Positions 52,928-61,507 of a DNA stretch of 64,000 nucleotides are shown in pieces. The notes beneath the pieces are model-generated. The model ran no database searches, had not been told where the DNA came from, and worked only from the letters and a program-made list of their open reading frames with translations. This DNA comes from Sva-07 sp963716235 (lineage in GTDB: Bacteria > Actinomycetota > Acidimicrobiia > Acidimicrobiales > Ilumatobacteraceae): positions 95,807-159,806 of the forward strand of contig CAVQTE010000014.1 in assembly GCA_963716235.1 (NCBI GenBank), read 5' to 3'. Made by a program: the position numbers and the translations under genes. The stretch's first letter is position 1; each line of letters opens with the position of its first letter.

Positions 52928-53264
52928 CGTGGTACCTCCTGCAATGCCCGCATCTTGAAAGTACCACTCTGAGCGCCTATGTCAATACGGAGAGTGTCGA
53001 TGGCCGCTGGCGGTGAACGGCGCCTCCATCGGTCGAAGCTCTCCGAGAGCGTGCCGCGCTGCTCGCAGGTCGCTCTCCGCGAGTTCACCGGTCGGAGCGA
53101 AGTCATGCAGGTCTTCGAGATCGAGGGTCGCTCCTGATCGGCGAATGTCCTTCGAGATTTCTCTTGATGATCGGTCGATTCCGGGCCAACCCTGTGACAC
53201 CCGCTGAATAGGGTGGGCCGTACCGACTCCCCCTTCCATTCCGATCCAGATGTGGGAGGTGAAC
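52928..53264. other. Intergenic region, no confident gene
   Basis: 337 bp between divergent genes. It should contain both promoters. On the minus strand a frame with GIDRSSREISKDIRRSG and LEDLHDFAPTGELAESDL reads plausibly for about 70 residues, but it starts inside the HNH gene's leader and has no ribosome site, so I do not call it. The base composition dips in the middle (GAGATTTCTCTTGATGATCG). Confidence 0.5.
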
Positions 53265-54620
53265 ATGACGAATTCAGCGCTGGCACCGCCGGACCGCGAC
53301 GTTCGAGCGACGCTCGAGTTGTTACTCGATGCGGATCCAGCGGTTGCTGATCGCGACGAGGTCGCTGCGCTGGTATCCACGGCCACCAAGATGCGTGCGT
53401 GGCTCGATGCCTACGAAATGCGTTGCGCCCGACGTACGAGCGAACTTGCCGCTGCCGGCCGATCAGAACCGGCAGGGTCGATGTTCGTTCGTGCCGGGCA
53501 GCGTTCCAACAAGGACGCGGCAAAGGTCGCCGATCGCAACGCCGTGTGCGATCAGCTCCATGCGTTCGAGGACGCGTTGGTCGACGGACGGATCTCGGCG
53601 GGTCACCTCGACGGTGTCGCCGCCGCGATACGCGACCTCGACGACGCCACCCGCGTCGAGTTCACCGCCGCAGCACCCGAGCTCCTCGACGCCGCGGTCA
53701 ACGAGAGTGTCGACACGTTCGCTCGGCACTGCCGGGAGTTGTCCCGGCACCTCGTGGCGTCCCGCGCCACGTCGGATGCGGAGGAACTCGACCGGCAACG
53801 CGCCCAGTCGAACATCAAGCGGTGGGTGGACAAGGTCACTGGCATGTGTCACACCCATGCCGAGCTCGACCCGATCCGTGACGCCGCCCTGTCCAGCGCC
53901 CTCGATGCCGAACTCGCCCGCCTCCGGCGTGCTGACGGCAACGCCGGCACCCCCTGGAACCAGTTGAAGGTCAACGCGTTCGTCGCCGCCGTCACCAACG
54001 GCATCACCCGACGTCGCACGGCGGGTGCCTCGGTCGCGGACACTGATGCAGTCGATGGTGCTGCCGACGACGTGGGGCACGCCCTGCGGGTGCCGGAGAT
54101 CAACCTTCTGATGGACTACCGCACCCTGGTCGACGGGTTACACGTAAGCAGTATCTGTGAGACCGAAGATGGCATCCCGATCCCGGTGTCCACCGCACGA
54201 CGACTGTGCTGTGACGCCGAGATCATCCCCGTCGTGTTGGGCACCGACGGGGTGCCATTGGACATGGGTCGCTCGATCCGAACCGCCAACCGGGCCCAAC
54301 GCCGGGCGCTGCGTGGCATGTACCGAACGTGTGCCCATCCGGACTGCACGGTGGCGTTCTCGGCATGCACATCACATCACGTGCGATGGTGGTGGAAACA
54401 CCACGGCCCCACCGATCTCGCCAACATGATTCCGTTGTGTGAGCGGCACCATCACCTGGTGCACGAAGGCGGCTGGACATTGTCGATGACCCCCGACCGG
54501 GTCACCACCTGGACCCGACCCGACGGAGTGGTCGCCCACCACGGACCCTCCACCAACCGACAACCCACCCGCGGCCTACAGGCCAGCACGGGTTCGGATC
54601 GACACTGGGGACCCGAGTAG
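53265..54620 (+). CDS. DUF222/HNH endonuclease domain protein
   Basis: A 451-residue protein starting at ATG 53265 with a GGGAGGTGAAC ribosome site. The N-terminal two-thirds is the helical DUF222 domain (RATLELLLDADPAVADRDEV, ARRTSELAAAGRSEPAGS, DGRISAGHLDGVAAAIRDLD). The HNH nuclease lies at about 365-410: CAHPDC, TSHHVRWWWKHHG, TDLANMIPLCERHHHLVH. It is the full-length counterpart of the fragment at 1-513. These proteins occur in many copies in actinobacterial genomes; a link to mobile elements or DNA repair is suspected but not shown. Confidence 0.93.
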   Translation: MTNSALAPPDRDVRATLELLLDADPAVADRDEVAALVSTATKMRAWLDAYEMRCARRTSELAAAGRSEPAGSMFVRAGQRSNKDAAKVADRNAVCDQLHAFEDALVDGRISAGHLDGVAAAIRDLDDATRVEFTAAAPELLDAAVNESVDTFARHCRELSRHLVASRATSDAEELDRQRAQSNIKRWVDKVTGMCHTHAELDPIRDAALSSALDAELARLRRADGNAGTPWNQLKVNAFVAAVTNGITRRRTAGASVADTDAVDGAADDVGHALRVPEINLLMDYRTLVDGLHVSSICETEDGIPIPVSTARRLCCDAEIIPVVLGTDGVPLDMGRSIRTANRAQRRALRGMYRTCAHPDCTVAFSACTSHHVRWWWKHHGPTDLANMIPLCERHHHLVHEGGWTLSMTPDRVTTWTRPDGVVAHHGPSTNRQPTRGLQASTGSDRHWGPE

Positions 54621-54972
54621 CACCCTGGGTCGCTCACGAGCGACAACATCTTCCGTGACGACGGCGACGACCCGATCCGGGCAGAACGACTCTGGTGCGT
54701 CGGTTGGGCCTCCAACATCGCGTCGTTCATGGAACAGCAGCAGCTGACCCCGCCCCACGGAGCGAGTGTCTGGGAACGACAGATGTTCGATCATCTCACC
54801 GACCACACCCGCCGAGAAGGCGCGAGAACGGCTCCGCAAGGAACTCCACGACGTGAAGGACACGACACTGTGGGGACTTCTCGTCGACATCATGTTGCGC
54901 GACACCGAGAAGCACATCGCAATTCTCCGGTTCGTCCAGCAGCACACACCATCGAAGCGAACCGCCGGCTGA
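54621..54972 (+). pseudogene. Frameshifted small helical protein (remnant)
   Basis: Two reading frames join into one plausible protein. The first, in frame from 54621, has DNIFRDDGDDPIRAERLWCVGWASNIASF and then EQQQLTPPHGASVWERQMFDHLTDH; the second, from about 54810, has PAEKARERLRKELHDVKDTTLWGLLVDIMLRDTEKHIAILRFV. One extra base in the CCC at 54808-54810 separates them. No start codon is present before 54729, so even after repair the N-terminus is damaged. It looks like a helical protein with HxxD/E pairs (hemerythrin-like at best). The neighbouring minus frame is a shadow. Confidence 0.45.
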
Positions 54973-54990
54973 CGTTCCGGCACGGCCGGC

Positions 54991-55590
54991 TCAGGTCGAG
55001 ACCACCGCCACCAGGAAGTCGGCCTCGGCGTTGAACGGCCGAAGGTCCCACGTCGACAACGACACGTCGGCGACCAGACCCATCTGGTCGAGGTCCTCGA
55101 AGAACTCGCCGAACGGATACTCACGCCCGGCACCGAACCCGATCACGATGCGGCCGGCAGGGCGCAGGTGGGCTGCGAGACGGCTCAGGACGGGCCGTCT
55201 GGTTTCCGGAGCGAGGAACGCCATCACGTTGCCGGCACACACCGCCACGTCGAAGCCGTCCTCGATACCCATCGCGGGCAGGTCGAGTTCGGCGAGGTCC
55301 GCCACCAGCCACGTCGGGCCCGGATGATCCTCCTCGGCAGCTGAGATGAGCACAGGATCGAAGTCGACACCAACCACGTGGTGACCCATCCGAGCCAGAT
55401 GCCCTCCGACCCGACCCGGCCCACACCCGGCATCGAGGACCCGTGATCCGCGAGCCAGCATGGCATCCACGAAGCGGGCCTCACCGTCGAGGTCGTCGCC
55501 CGCTGCTGCCATCGATCGGAACCGCTCGACGTACCACGACGAGTGCTCCGGATTCTCCTCGATCAGCTCGACCCAACGATTCGACTTCAC
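54991..55590 (-). CDS. Class I SAM-dependent methyltransferase
   Basis: A 199-residue methyltransferase from GTG 55590. It opens NRWVELIEENPEHSSWYVERFRSMAAAG, motif I is VLDAGCGPGRVGGHLARMG (about 52-70) and the acidic residue after strand 2 is in VVGVDFDPVL. DVAVCAGNVMAFL is motif IV and GRIVIGFGAGREY is in the post-II region. The end, MGLVADVSLSTWDLRPFNAEADFLVAVV, is typical of small actinobacterial enzymes. The substrate is unknown. Longer upstream frame is rejected because it reads through the divergent gene. Confidence 0.88.
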   Translation of the reverse strand: MKSNRWVELIEENPEHSSWYVERFRSMAAAGDDLDGEARFVDAMLARGSRVLDAGCGPGRVGGHLARMGHHVVGVDFDPVLISAAEEDHPGPTWLVADLAELDLPAMGIEDGFDVAVCAGNVMAFLAPETRRPVLSRLAAHLRPAGRIVIGFGAGREYPFGEFFEDLDQMGLVADVSLSTWDLRPFNAEADFLVAVVST

Positions 55591-55710
55591 CGCGGCCGAC
55601 GCTACCTGGTCGGCGGTTGTACGAGTACGTGCCCCCTCTCGACGTGACGGCCACAACTTCACCCACGACGGATGAGTCCCCGGGCGGCGCGATGCGCTTG
55701 GATCATCTGC

Positions 55711-56391
55711 GTGACGAACGAGCATGACGCTGCCGAGGAACCGGGGATCGAACCTGACCCCCCTTATGTCTCGAGGCGCGAGAAACGGTTCGAGATCGTC
55801 GCCACCGTGCTCCTCGCGTTCGCCGCCCTCGCGACCGCGTGGACGGGGTACCAGGCGTCGCTGTGGGACGGCATCCAGTCGAGCAACTACACGCAGGCAT
55901 CCGCCGCCCGCACCGAGGCCGCGCAATTGCGCACCGAGGCCAACTCCTACCGACTCGCCGACCTCAGCGTGTTCCAGAACTACGTCGACGCGTTCATCGA
56001 CGGCGACGAGGAGCTCGCCGCGTTCTATCGCGACAGATTCCGGCCCGAGTTCGAGCCGGCGTACGAGGCTTGGATCGCGCTCGACCCCTTCGAGAACCCC
56101 GACGCCCCTCCGAGCCCCTTCGCACTGGTGGAGTACCAACTGCAAGCCGACGACGAGGCCGTTGCACTCGAACTGCGTGCCGACACGCTGTTCGAGGAAG
56201 GCGAGATCGCGAACACCGACTCCGACGAATACACGCTCGCGACGCTGCTCTTCGCAGTGGTGTTGTTCTTCGCCGCGATCTCCGAGCGGTTCGACTACAT
56301 CCGGATGCGTGTGATCCTGCTCTCGCTGGCAGCCGCCGGCCTGATTGCCGGCATCGCCATCGCATTCGGACAACCGATCACCACAGGATGA
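55711..56391 (+). CDS. Uncharacterised membrane protein with three transmembrane helices
   Basis: A 226-residue protein from GTG 55711 (ATG 55672 gives 13 more residues but poorer context). After a short acidic lead comes RREKRFEIVATVLLAFAALATAWTGYQASLW, a membrane helix whose ATAWTGYQASLWDG motif is shared with DUF4337-like proteins. A periplasmic or cytoplasmic helical region (QASAARTEAAQLRTEANSYR) follows, and two C-terminal helices (YTLATLLFAVVLFFAAISERF and VILLSLAAAGLIAGIAIAFG) close it. Function unknown. It is convergent with the channel gene (27-bp gap). Confidence 0.82.
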   Translation: MTNEHDAAEEPGIEPDPPYVSRREKRFEIVATVLLAFAALATAWTGYQASLWDGIQSSNYTQASAARTEAAQLRTEANSYRLADLSVFQNYVDAFIDGDEELAAFYRDRFRPEFEPAYEAWIALDPFENPDAPPSPFALVEYQLQADDEAVALELRADTLFEEGEIANTDSDEYTLATLLFAVVLFFAAISERFDYIRMRVILLSLAAAGLIAGIAIAFGQPITTG

Positions 56392-56418
56392 TGCGGACCG
56401 TCGTGCACGGCCGGCAGG

Positions 56419-57195
56419 TCAACGGTCGGTTCGGAGGAGCCGTTCGATGTCGTCGAGGGATGCCTGCTGCTCGGCCATGAGTCCGCGGAGACGGTCGACC
56501 TGAGTCTGAGCGACGTCGATGTCGGTGGCCGACTCGCGCTTCGACTTCTTCGGGGCGAGGAAGAGATTGGCCAGGTAGCCCGTGAATGTCCCGAAGATGC
56601 CGACGCCGATCACGATGATCAACGTCCCGACGAGACGACCGTCGTTGGTCACCGGGAAGCGGTCGCCGTAGCCGACGGTCGAGATGGTGACCATCACATA
56701 CCACAGCGCGTCGGACGCGGTCGTGATGTTGGCACCGTCCGCGTACTGCTCGATGTGGAGGATTCCGAGGCTTCCGAACTCGAGGACGAGGATGCCCATC
56801 ATCACCAGGGTGAGCAGGGCGCTGCCGGCTCGGTCCTCGAGCAGGGTTCGCACGATCCTCGTGACACCGTTCATGCGAAGCAGGCGGACCACTCGGACGA
56901 GGCGGAAGACGCGGAGCACCTTGACCTGCGGGAAGGGCAGGCTCGCGAGGAGATCCGCCCAACCGAACTGGCCGACGAAGTAGCCGGACTTCGAGTCGGC
57001 GGTCAGCAGCCGGTAGGTGAAGTCGGCGAGGAAGATGAGGCTGAGCAGGCCGTTCATCGCGAGAATCACCGTGTCGAGGTTGTCGTCGTCCAGCGCGTAC
57101 ATGAGCACGATGTTCACGATCGACAGCACCGACAGGATCGCGACGAAGATCTCGTACCCGGTGCTCTTGAGTTCGTTGCGACGCGCCTCGATCAT
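56419..57195 (-). CDS. Voltage-gated potassium-channel-like ion transporter
   Basis: A 258-residue six-helix cation channel. S4 carries repeated arginines (KVLRVFRLVRVVRLLR, 92-107), the pore loop has the K+ selectivity filter TVGYGD (173-178), and S6 is GTLIIVIGVGIFGTFTGYLANLF. The C-terminal tail (TQVDRLRGLMAEQQASLDDIERLL) forms a short coiled coil that can tetramerise the subunits, as in bacterial KvAP/NaChBac-like channels. It would act at the cell membrane in potential or potassium control. No regulatory RCK domain is fused. Confidence 0.93.
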   Translation of the reverse strand: MIEARRNELKSTGYEIFVAILSVLSIVNIVLMYALDDDNLDTVILAMNGLLSLIFLADFTYRLLTADSKSGYFVGQFGWADLLASLPFPQVKVLRVFRLVRVVRLLRMNGVTRIVRTLLEDRAGSALLTLVMMGILVLEFGSLGILHIEQYADGANITTASDALWYVMVTISTVGYGDRFPVTNDGRLVGTLIIVIGVGIFGTFTGYLANLFLAPKKSKRESATDIDVAQTQVDRLRGLMAEQQASLDDIERLLRTDR

Positions 57196-57276
57196 GATCG
57201 GTGGTACTCCCTGCCTGCGCCGTCATATGTTCATGCGTCGGCGCCGATGACGGGCGACGCCACGCACGACCGTAGA

Positions 57277-57732
57277 TCAGTCGCCGTGGTAGCGCGCCGC
57301 TGGTGTGCCGGGCGGATTGATTCGCCCCGGGATCGCATCCGGATTCGCGACACAGACCTCGAGTTCCAGTCCCTCCGGATCGCAGAAGAACACGCTGAGC
57401 ACGTGGCCGAAATCGGTGACGAATCCGTCGCTGCAGCCGCGCCGCATCAGCTCGTCCCGGATCTCGTCGAACTGGGTGAGCGACACTGCCCGAAACGCGA
57501 AGTGATCGAGCCTGCCTCGCCCGAAGATGGGAGCCTGTGTAAGCGCCTCCTCGTTCCCGTCGATCTGGAACACGTTGATCTCCGACGTGGGCCCGATGCG
57601 CAGCACCACCATCTCGAGGCCGTCCTCGCTGAGCCCTCCCTCGATCTCGGCGCCGAAGACGTCTTCGTAGAACCGAACGAAACCGTGGAGATCAGCGGTC
57701 AACACGGCCACGTGGTCGAATCCGGCCAGCAC
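57277..57732 (-). CDS. VOC-superfamily (glyoxalase-like) protein
   Basis: A 151-residue protein from GTG 57732, preceded by GAGGGAGCCTGAC. Modules: AGFDHVAVLTADLHGFVRFYEDVFGAEIEGG and LDHFAFRAVSLTQFDEIRDELMRRG, then the metal Glu in DPEGLELEVCVANP. It looks like a glyoxalase/fosfomycin-resistance/dioxygenase-type protein; DHVAV, DHFAF and LELEV supply the usual ligands. Upstream the strand carries a short in-frame remnant ending right before this start (GTVRFDEQYSGPGG), without a start codon. Sequence up to 57934 otherwise holds no gene. Confidence 0.87.
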   Translation of the reverse strand: MLAGFDHVAVLTADLHGFVRFYEDVFGAEIEGGLSEDGLEMVVLRIGPTSEINVFQIDGNEEALTQAPIFGRGRLDHFAFRAVSLTQFDEIRDELMRRGCSDGFVTDFGHVLSVFFCDPEGLELEVCVANPDAIPGRINPPGTPAARYHGD

Positions 57733-57934
57733 GTCAGGCTCCCTCGCAGAAGACCGACAACTGCACGCCATCGGGAACCGCGCCGCCGGGCCCGGAGTAC
57801 TGCTCGTCGAATCGGACGGTGCCGAAGGTGACTTTGTGCCGTAGCGGGGTGGCTCAGAATCAATGAGTGTGGGACTGTGCGACTCGAGATCATCCGATGT
57901 CCTGACCGGGCCCAGGTAGCGCGTTGAGGAACTG

Positions 57935-58735
57935 ATGGCTGTCGACGCACCGCCCGACACCCGACCCGCTTGGCGGGCAGTTGCCATCCCCACTGAGCAC
58001 GGCGGGTGGGGCCTGACGCTGGAGCCCGTGCTGCTCGGCCTGCTGATTGCGCCGTCGATTGCGGGAGCATCGCTGGGTGGCGCTGCGTTCCTCGCGTTCC
58101 TCGTGCGAACTCCACTGAAACTGGTCGCCGTCGACATCCGCCACGACCGATGGCTCGAACGGTCCAGGCTGGCGTTGCGGATCGCGCTCGTCGAGCTGGT
58201 CGTGATGATCACGTTGGTCACCGTTGCGGTGACGACCGCGGGCTGGACGTGGATCGTGCCCGCGGTGGTCGCTGCCCCGCTGGTGGCCATCGAGTTGTGG
58301 TTCGACATCCGCAGCCGTGGCCGCCGTCTCGTCCCGGAGCTGTGCGGCTCGATCGGGATCGCGTCGGTCGCTGCGGTCATCGTGGTGGCGTCGGGTGACA
58401 GCGCCGCGCTCGCTGCGGGAGTGTGGCTGGTGTTGGCCGCCAGGGCGGTCGGTTCGATTCCGTTCGTGCGTGCGCAGATCATGAGACTCCGGCGAGGGAC
58501 CACCACGACGCGGGTGAGCGACGGCGCCCAGGGCGTGGCCCTGCTGATCGGAGTCGTGGCGGTGCTCGTCGACAACCGGTTGCTGGCCGGCCTGGGCGGT
58601 CTCGTCGTGCTCGCTGCGCTGCAGATCACCTGGGCGCGACGCCCACCCGTTGCTGCAAAGGTGGTGGGAATCCGCCAGATGATGCTGGGTCTCGGCCTCG
58701 TCGCAGCCACAGCGATCGGGGTCCTCGCCGCATGA
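57935..58735 (+). CDS. YwiC-like membrane protein
   Basis: A 266-residue polytopic protein with about eight hydrophobic segments. The family signature PTEHGGWGLTLEPVLLGL opens the first helix, followed by FLAFLVRTPLKLVAVDIRHDRWLERSR, RQxxxxRRGTTTTRVSDGAQG and the final PVAAKVVGIRQMMLGLGLV. YwiC-like proteins often sit beside nitrate/nitrite or anaerobic respiration genes; here the next gene is a RIC-type di-iron repair protein, a compatible setting of nitrosative stress. The function of YwiC itself is unknown. It starts at ATG 57935 after GTTGAGGAACTG. Confidence 0.88.
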   Translation: MAVDAPPDTRPAWRAVAIPTEHGGWGLTLEPVLLGLLIAPSIAGASLGGAAFLAFLVRTPLKLVAVDIRHDRWLERSRLALRIALVELVVMITLVTVAVTTAGWTWIVPAVVAAPLVAIELWFDIRSRGRRLVPELCGSIGIASVAAVIVVASGDSAALAAGVWLVLAARAVGSIPFVRAQIMRLRRGTTTTRVSDGAQGVALLIGVVAVLVDNRLLAGLGGLVVLAALQITWARRPPVAAKVVGIRQMMLGLGLVAATAIGVLAA

Positions 58736-58796
58736 ACCCCACCGCACGCAGACACACGACCCAAGCCCGCTGATGCGAACAGGAAGAGAGCAACCG

Positions 58797-59510
58797 ATGA
58801 CCACCATTGATCCGACGACCACGCTTGGAGACCTCGTCAATGCGCACCCGCAACTCGCCCGCGAGTTCGAACTCCGGGGCTTCGACTACTGCTGCGGGGG
58901 TGGACAGTCGCTGACCGATGCGTGCGCCGCTCGCGGACTGGACGTGCGGTCGACATCGAACGAGCTCGCCGAAGCGATCACCGACGAATCGGCGCCCGAC
59001 TGGTCGGCGATGGGTCTCACCGACCTCGTCGATCATCTCGAAGCGACCCATCACCGATACCTGTGGGAGGAGATGCCACGCTTGTCGGCGCTCGTCGCCA
59101 AGATCGTGTCGGTCCACGGCGATCGCCATCCCGAGCTCGCACAGGTGGAAGCATGCTTCTGGGAAGTCCGTCACGACCTCGAGCCGCATCTGATCAAGGA
59201 GGAGCGGGTGCTGTTCCCGATGATCCGCGAACTCGACCTCGCCACTGAGCCGGTGTCGTTCCACTGCGGCACACTGCGCAACCCGATCTCGACGATGCTG
59301 CGCGATCACGACGCCGTCGGTGATCTGCTGGCACGGCTCCGCCAGCTGACGGACGGCTACCAACCACCGGCGGACGGATGCGCATCGTACGTGGCCTGCT
59401 ACGCAGGCCTCGCCGAGTTGGAGTCCGACACGCACCTGCACATACACAAGGAGAACAACCTGCTCTTCCCGCATGTCGTGCGGATCGAGTCGGAGCTGGC
59501 CGCCGTGTAG
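58797..59510 (+). CDS. Iron-sulfur cluster repair di-iron protein (RIC/ScdA/YtfE family)
   Basis: A 237-residue protein. The N-terminal DUF542 domain has the conserved Cys pair C32-C33 (GFDYCCGGGQSL), and the C-terminal hemerythrin domain has iron-binding histidines in EATHHRYLWEEMP, HPELAQVEACFWEVRHDLEPHLIKEERVLFP, LRDHDAVGD and HLHIHKENNLLFPHV. RIC proteins restore Fe-S clusters damaged by nitric oxide or oxidants. ATG 58797 has an AGGAAGAGAG site. It is 61 bp after the YwiC-like gene and on the same strand, likely one operon. The length is normal. Confidence 0.94.
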   Translation: MTTIDPTTTLGDLVNAHPQLAREFELRGFDYCCGGGQSLTDACAARGLDVRSTSNELAEAITDESAPDWSAMGLTDLVDHLEATHHRYLWEEMPRLSALVAKIVSVHGDRHPELAQVEACFWEVRHDLEPHLIKEERVLFPMIRELDLATEPVSFHCGTLRNPISTMLRDHDAVGDLLARLRQLTDGYQPPADGCASYVACYAGLAELESDTHLHIHKENNLLFPHVVRIESELAAV

Positions 59511-59624
59511 AGCGTCCAGTCGCCGGTGACACCCTTGAGTTCGCGCTCGCCACAGCTGTTGAAGTCGAAACGCGAACCAGCTACGAGGTCCGTCCGGGCC
59601 GCGATGACAGTCGGCGACCGGACG

Positions 59625-59798
59625 TCAGCGGCCGGGCTGAGCTGCCCGCCGTTTCCTCCGCGCCCGACGCTCGACCACCTCGCTGACGATCAGCGCGACA
59701 GCCGCGGCGAGAAGCCCCACGACGATTCCGAACGCGAGCCAAGCAAGAACGCCGACGGCGAGCACCACGGCCAGCCAGATCATGTTCCTCTTCGACAC
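59625..59798 (-). CDS. Small single-pass membrane protein (57 aa)
   Basis: A 57-residue gene from GTG 59798 with ribosome site GAGAGGAG eight bases upstream. The sequence is SKRNMIWLAVVLAVGVLAW, then LAFGIVVGLLAAAVALIVSE, and a basic tail VVERRARRKRRAAQ. Hydrophobic residues at about 7-38 form one or two membrane helices, with positively charged ends favouring a cytoplasmic C-terminus. No known family is recognised. The good ribosome site and strong amphipathic/hydrophobic pattern argue for a real small gene. It is convergent with the RIC gene. Confidence 0.6.
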   Translation of the reverse strand: MSKRNMIWLAVVLAVGVLAWLAFGIVVGLLAAAVALIVSEVVERRARRKRRAAQPGR

Positions 59799-60083
59799 GT
59801 GGGCGCTCCTCTCGACAAGCGGATGAATACTGCCACGTCCACGCTCCCCGCCAGTCGATGCCGTCGGCGATCGCTGCCTCCAGATCGCAGGAGAATCGTC
59901 GGCTCCCCGATTGCGGTGATCGACTGATCCATCTGATGGCGCGTTCGACGGCGTCGGCGAACTTGCGGCGCAACTTCCTCGCTCGAGGCTCGCGAGGTCC
60001 CTGCCCTCCGGTCCAGCCGGCCACTTCTGCTAGACCTGGTGCGAGACGAGCTGGAAGCCGTTCGAGGGGGTGAGTACACGGGC

Positions 60084-61460
60084 ATGGCGCCGTATCCGAG
60101 ACACATCAATCACGAACTCAGCCCGATGGCGTGTCCCGTCGGTCTCGACGACGTCGACCTGTTCGGCGATGGCGCGCAGGAGCACTGGTACGAGGCGTAC
60201 GAGATCCTGCACCGCGACGCCCCGGTCCTACGCATCGAGGGCGGTGGCCTGAAGCCCGGGACGGATGCGTTCGTGCTGACCAAACACGCCGACATCTCCC
60301 GCGTGGTCAAAGATCCCGTGCGGTTCCCGAGCATGGGGCAGGCGCGTCTTGCCGACCTCGCCGACCATGGCATGTCGGCGGACGAGCACTTTGCCACCTA
60401 CCGCAACTTGATGCAGGCGGCGATGGTGTCGCTGCGCCCGACGCAGGAGCTCTACATCCGGCATCGCAAGGAACTCACCGACCCATGGGTCGGTCCGGGG
60501 GCGCTGCGCCACCGGGACATGATCACCAAGCACGCGAACGAGCTGCTCGATGGGTGGATCGACGACGGCGACGTCGAGTTCATCAGCCGCTTTGCGCGAC
60601 CGCTCCCCCAGCGCGTGATGGCCAGCCTGCTCGGGTTCCCCCTCGAGGACATCCCGCAGCTCGCCGAGTGGGGCGATGCCGTCGTCACGGCGTTCGTTCA
60701 CGGCACCGGGCTCAAGCACGAGCTCACCTCGGAGCAGACCAACGGGATGCTCGCTCGCCTCGACGGATTCCAGGACTACATCTACGAACACGTGCGGGCG
60801 AAACGCCTGGATCCCCAGGACGACATGGTCAGCTTCCTGTGCGAGGTCCATTACGAGGCGCTGGACCGCAAGCTCACCGACCTGGAGATCGCCGGGATCG
60901 TCCACGCGATGATCATCGGCGGGCTGGAGACGACGCAATACGCGCTGGAGGAACAGGCCCAGCTGCTGTGTGAGCACCCCGGCATGTTCGAGCAGTTGCG
61001 CCACGATCGGGCGAACGTGAGGGCATTCACCGAGGAGGGGTTGCGGATGCGTTCGCCCACCCACGGGCTCTCGACCCGCGTCACCTCCCAGGACGAGATC
61101 TTCCAGGGCGTCGAGGTGCCAGCGGGCTCACTGCTGCACCTGCGGTTCGGCGCGGCCAACGTCGACGAGGATGAGTTCGCCTGCCCGTTCGATCTCGACC
61201 TCGACCGGGAAGGGCTCACCCGCCATCTCGCCTTCTCCACCGGTCCACGGGTCTGCCCGGGCGCCAACCTGTCACGCGTGGAGCAGCAGATCGCCTGGGG
61301 TGTGCTCCTGGACCGGCTCGAATCGATCGAGTACGGGGACGGCAACGACTGGCTGCACCAGCCGGGGATCATGCTCGGCACCCTGAAGCTGAACCTCCGG
61401 TTCACCAAGGCGGAGACGCCGCTGTCGCTCGGGACGGGCCGGACCACCAGCGCTTCCTGA
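60084..61460 (+). CDS. Cytochrome P450
   Basis: A 458-residue P450 from ATG 60084; a GTG at 60039 would add 15 residues. The I-helix reads IIGGLETT (279-284 GGLETT), ExxR is E318-R321, and the haem loop FSTGPRVCPGANLSR gives Cys391. N-terminal INHELSPMACPVGLDDVDLF is typical of a distinct P450 branch. It diverges from the two P450s nearer the island start: the haem loop is STGPRVC rather than GxGxHxC. It is 47 bp upstream of the SnoaL-like gene. Confidence 0.94.
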   Translation: MAPYPRHINHELSPMACPVGLDDVDLFGDGAQEHWYEAYEILHRDAPVLRIEGGGLKPGTDAFVLTKHADISRVVKDPVRFPSMGQARLADLADHGMSADEHFATYRNLMQAAMVSLRPTQELYIRHRKELTDPWVGPGALRHRDMITKHANELLDGWIDDGDVEFISRFARPLPQRVMASLLGFPLEDIPQLAEWGDAVVTAFVHGTGLKHELTSEQTNGMLARLDGFQDYIYEHVRAKRLDPQDDMVSFLCEVHYEALDRKLTDLEIAGIVHAMIIGGLETTQYALEEQAQLLCEHPGMFEQLRHDRANVRAFTEEGLRMRSPTHGLSTRVTSQDEIFQGVEVPAGSLLHLRFGAANVDEDEFACPFDLDLDREGLTRHLAFSTGPRVCPGANLSRVEQQIAWGVLLDRLESIEYGDGNDWLHQPGIMLGTLKLNLRFTKAETPLSLGTGRTTSAS

Positions 61461-61507
61461 CTCGTCCGGGGGTCGATCACCCTCGCCCAGACCGCTACCT
61501 TGCGGGA

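Noticed and set aside
53000..53239. Minus-strand frame with LEDLHDFAPTGELAESDLRAARHALGELRP
   Set aside because: Reads plausibly but has no ribosome site, starts in the HNH gene's leader and would be about 70-85 residues; kept as undecided rather than called.
57734..57840. Minus-strand remnant with HKVTFGTVRFDEQYSGPGG just upstream of the VOC gene
   Set aside because: Protein-like and in a single frame, but it has a stop upstream and no start codon; possibly the tail of a deleted gene. Too short to annotate.
59581..60024. Minus-strand frame with RKFADAVERAIRWISRS
   Set aside because: No start with a ribosome site, and it overlaps the better-supported small membrane gene in another frame.
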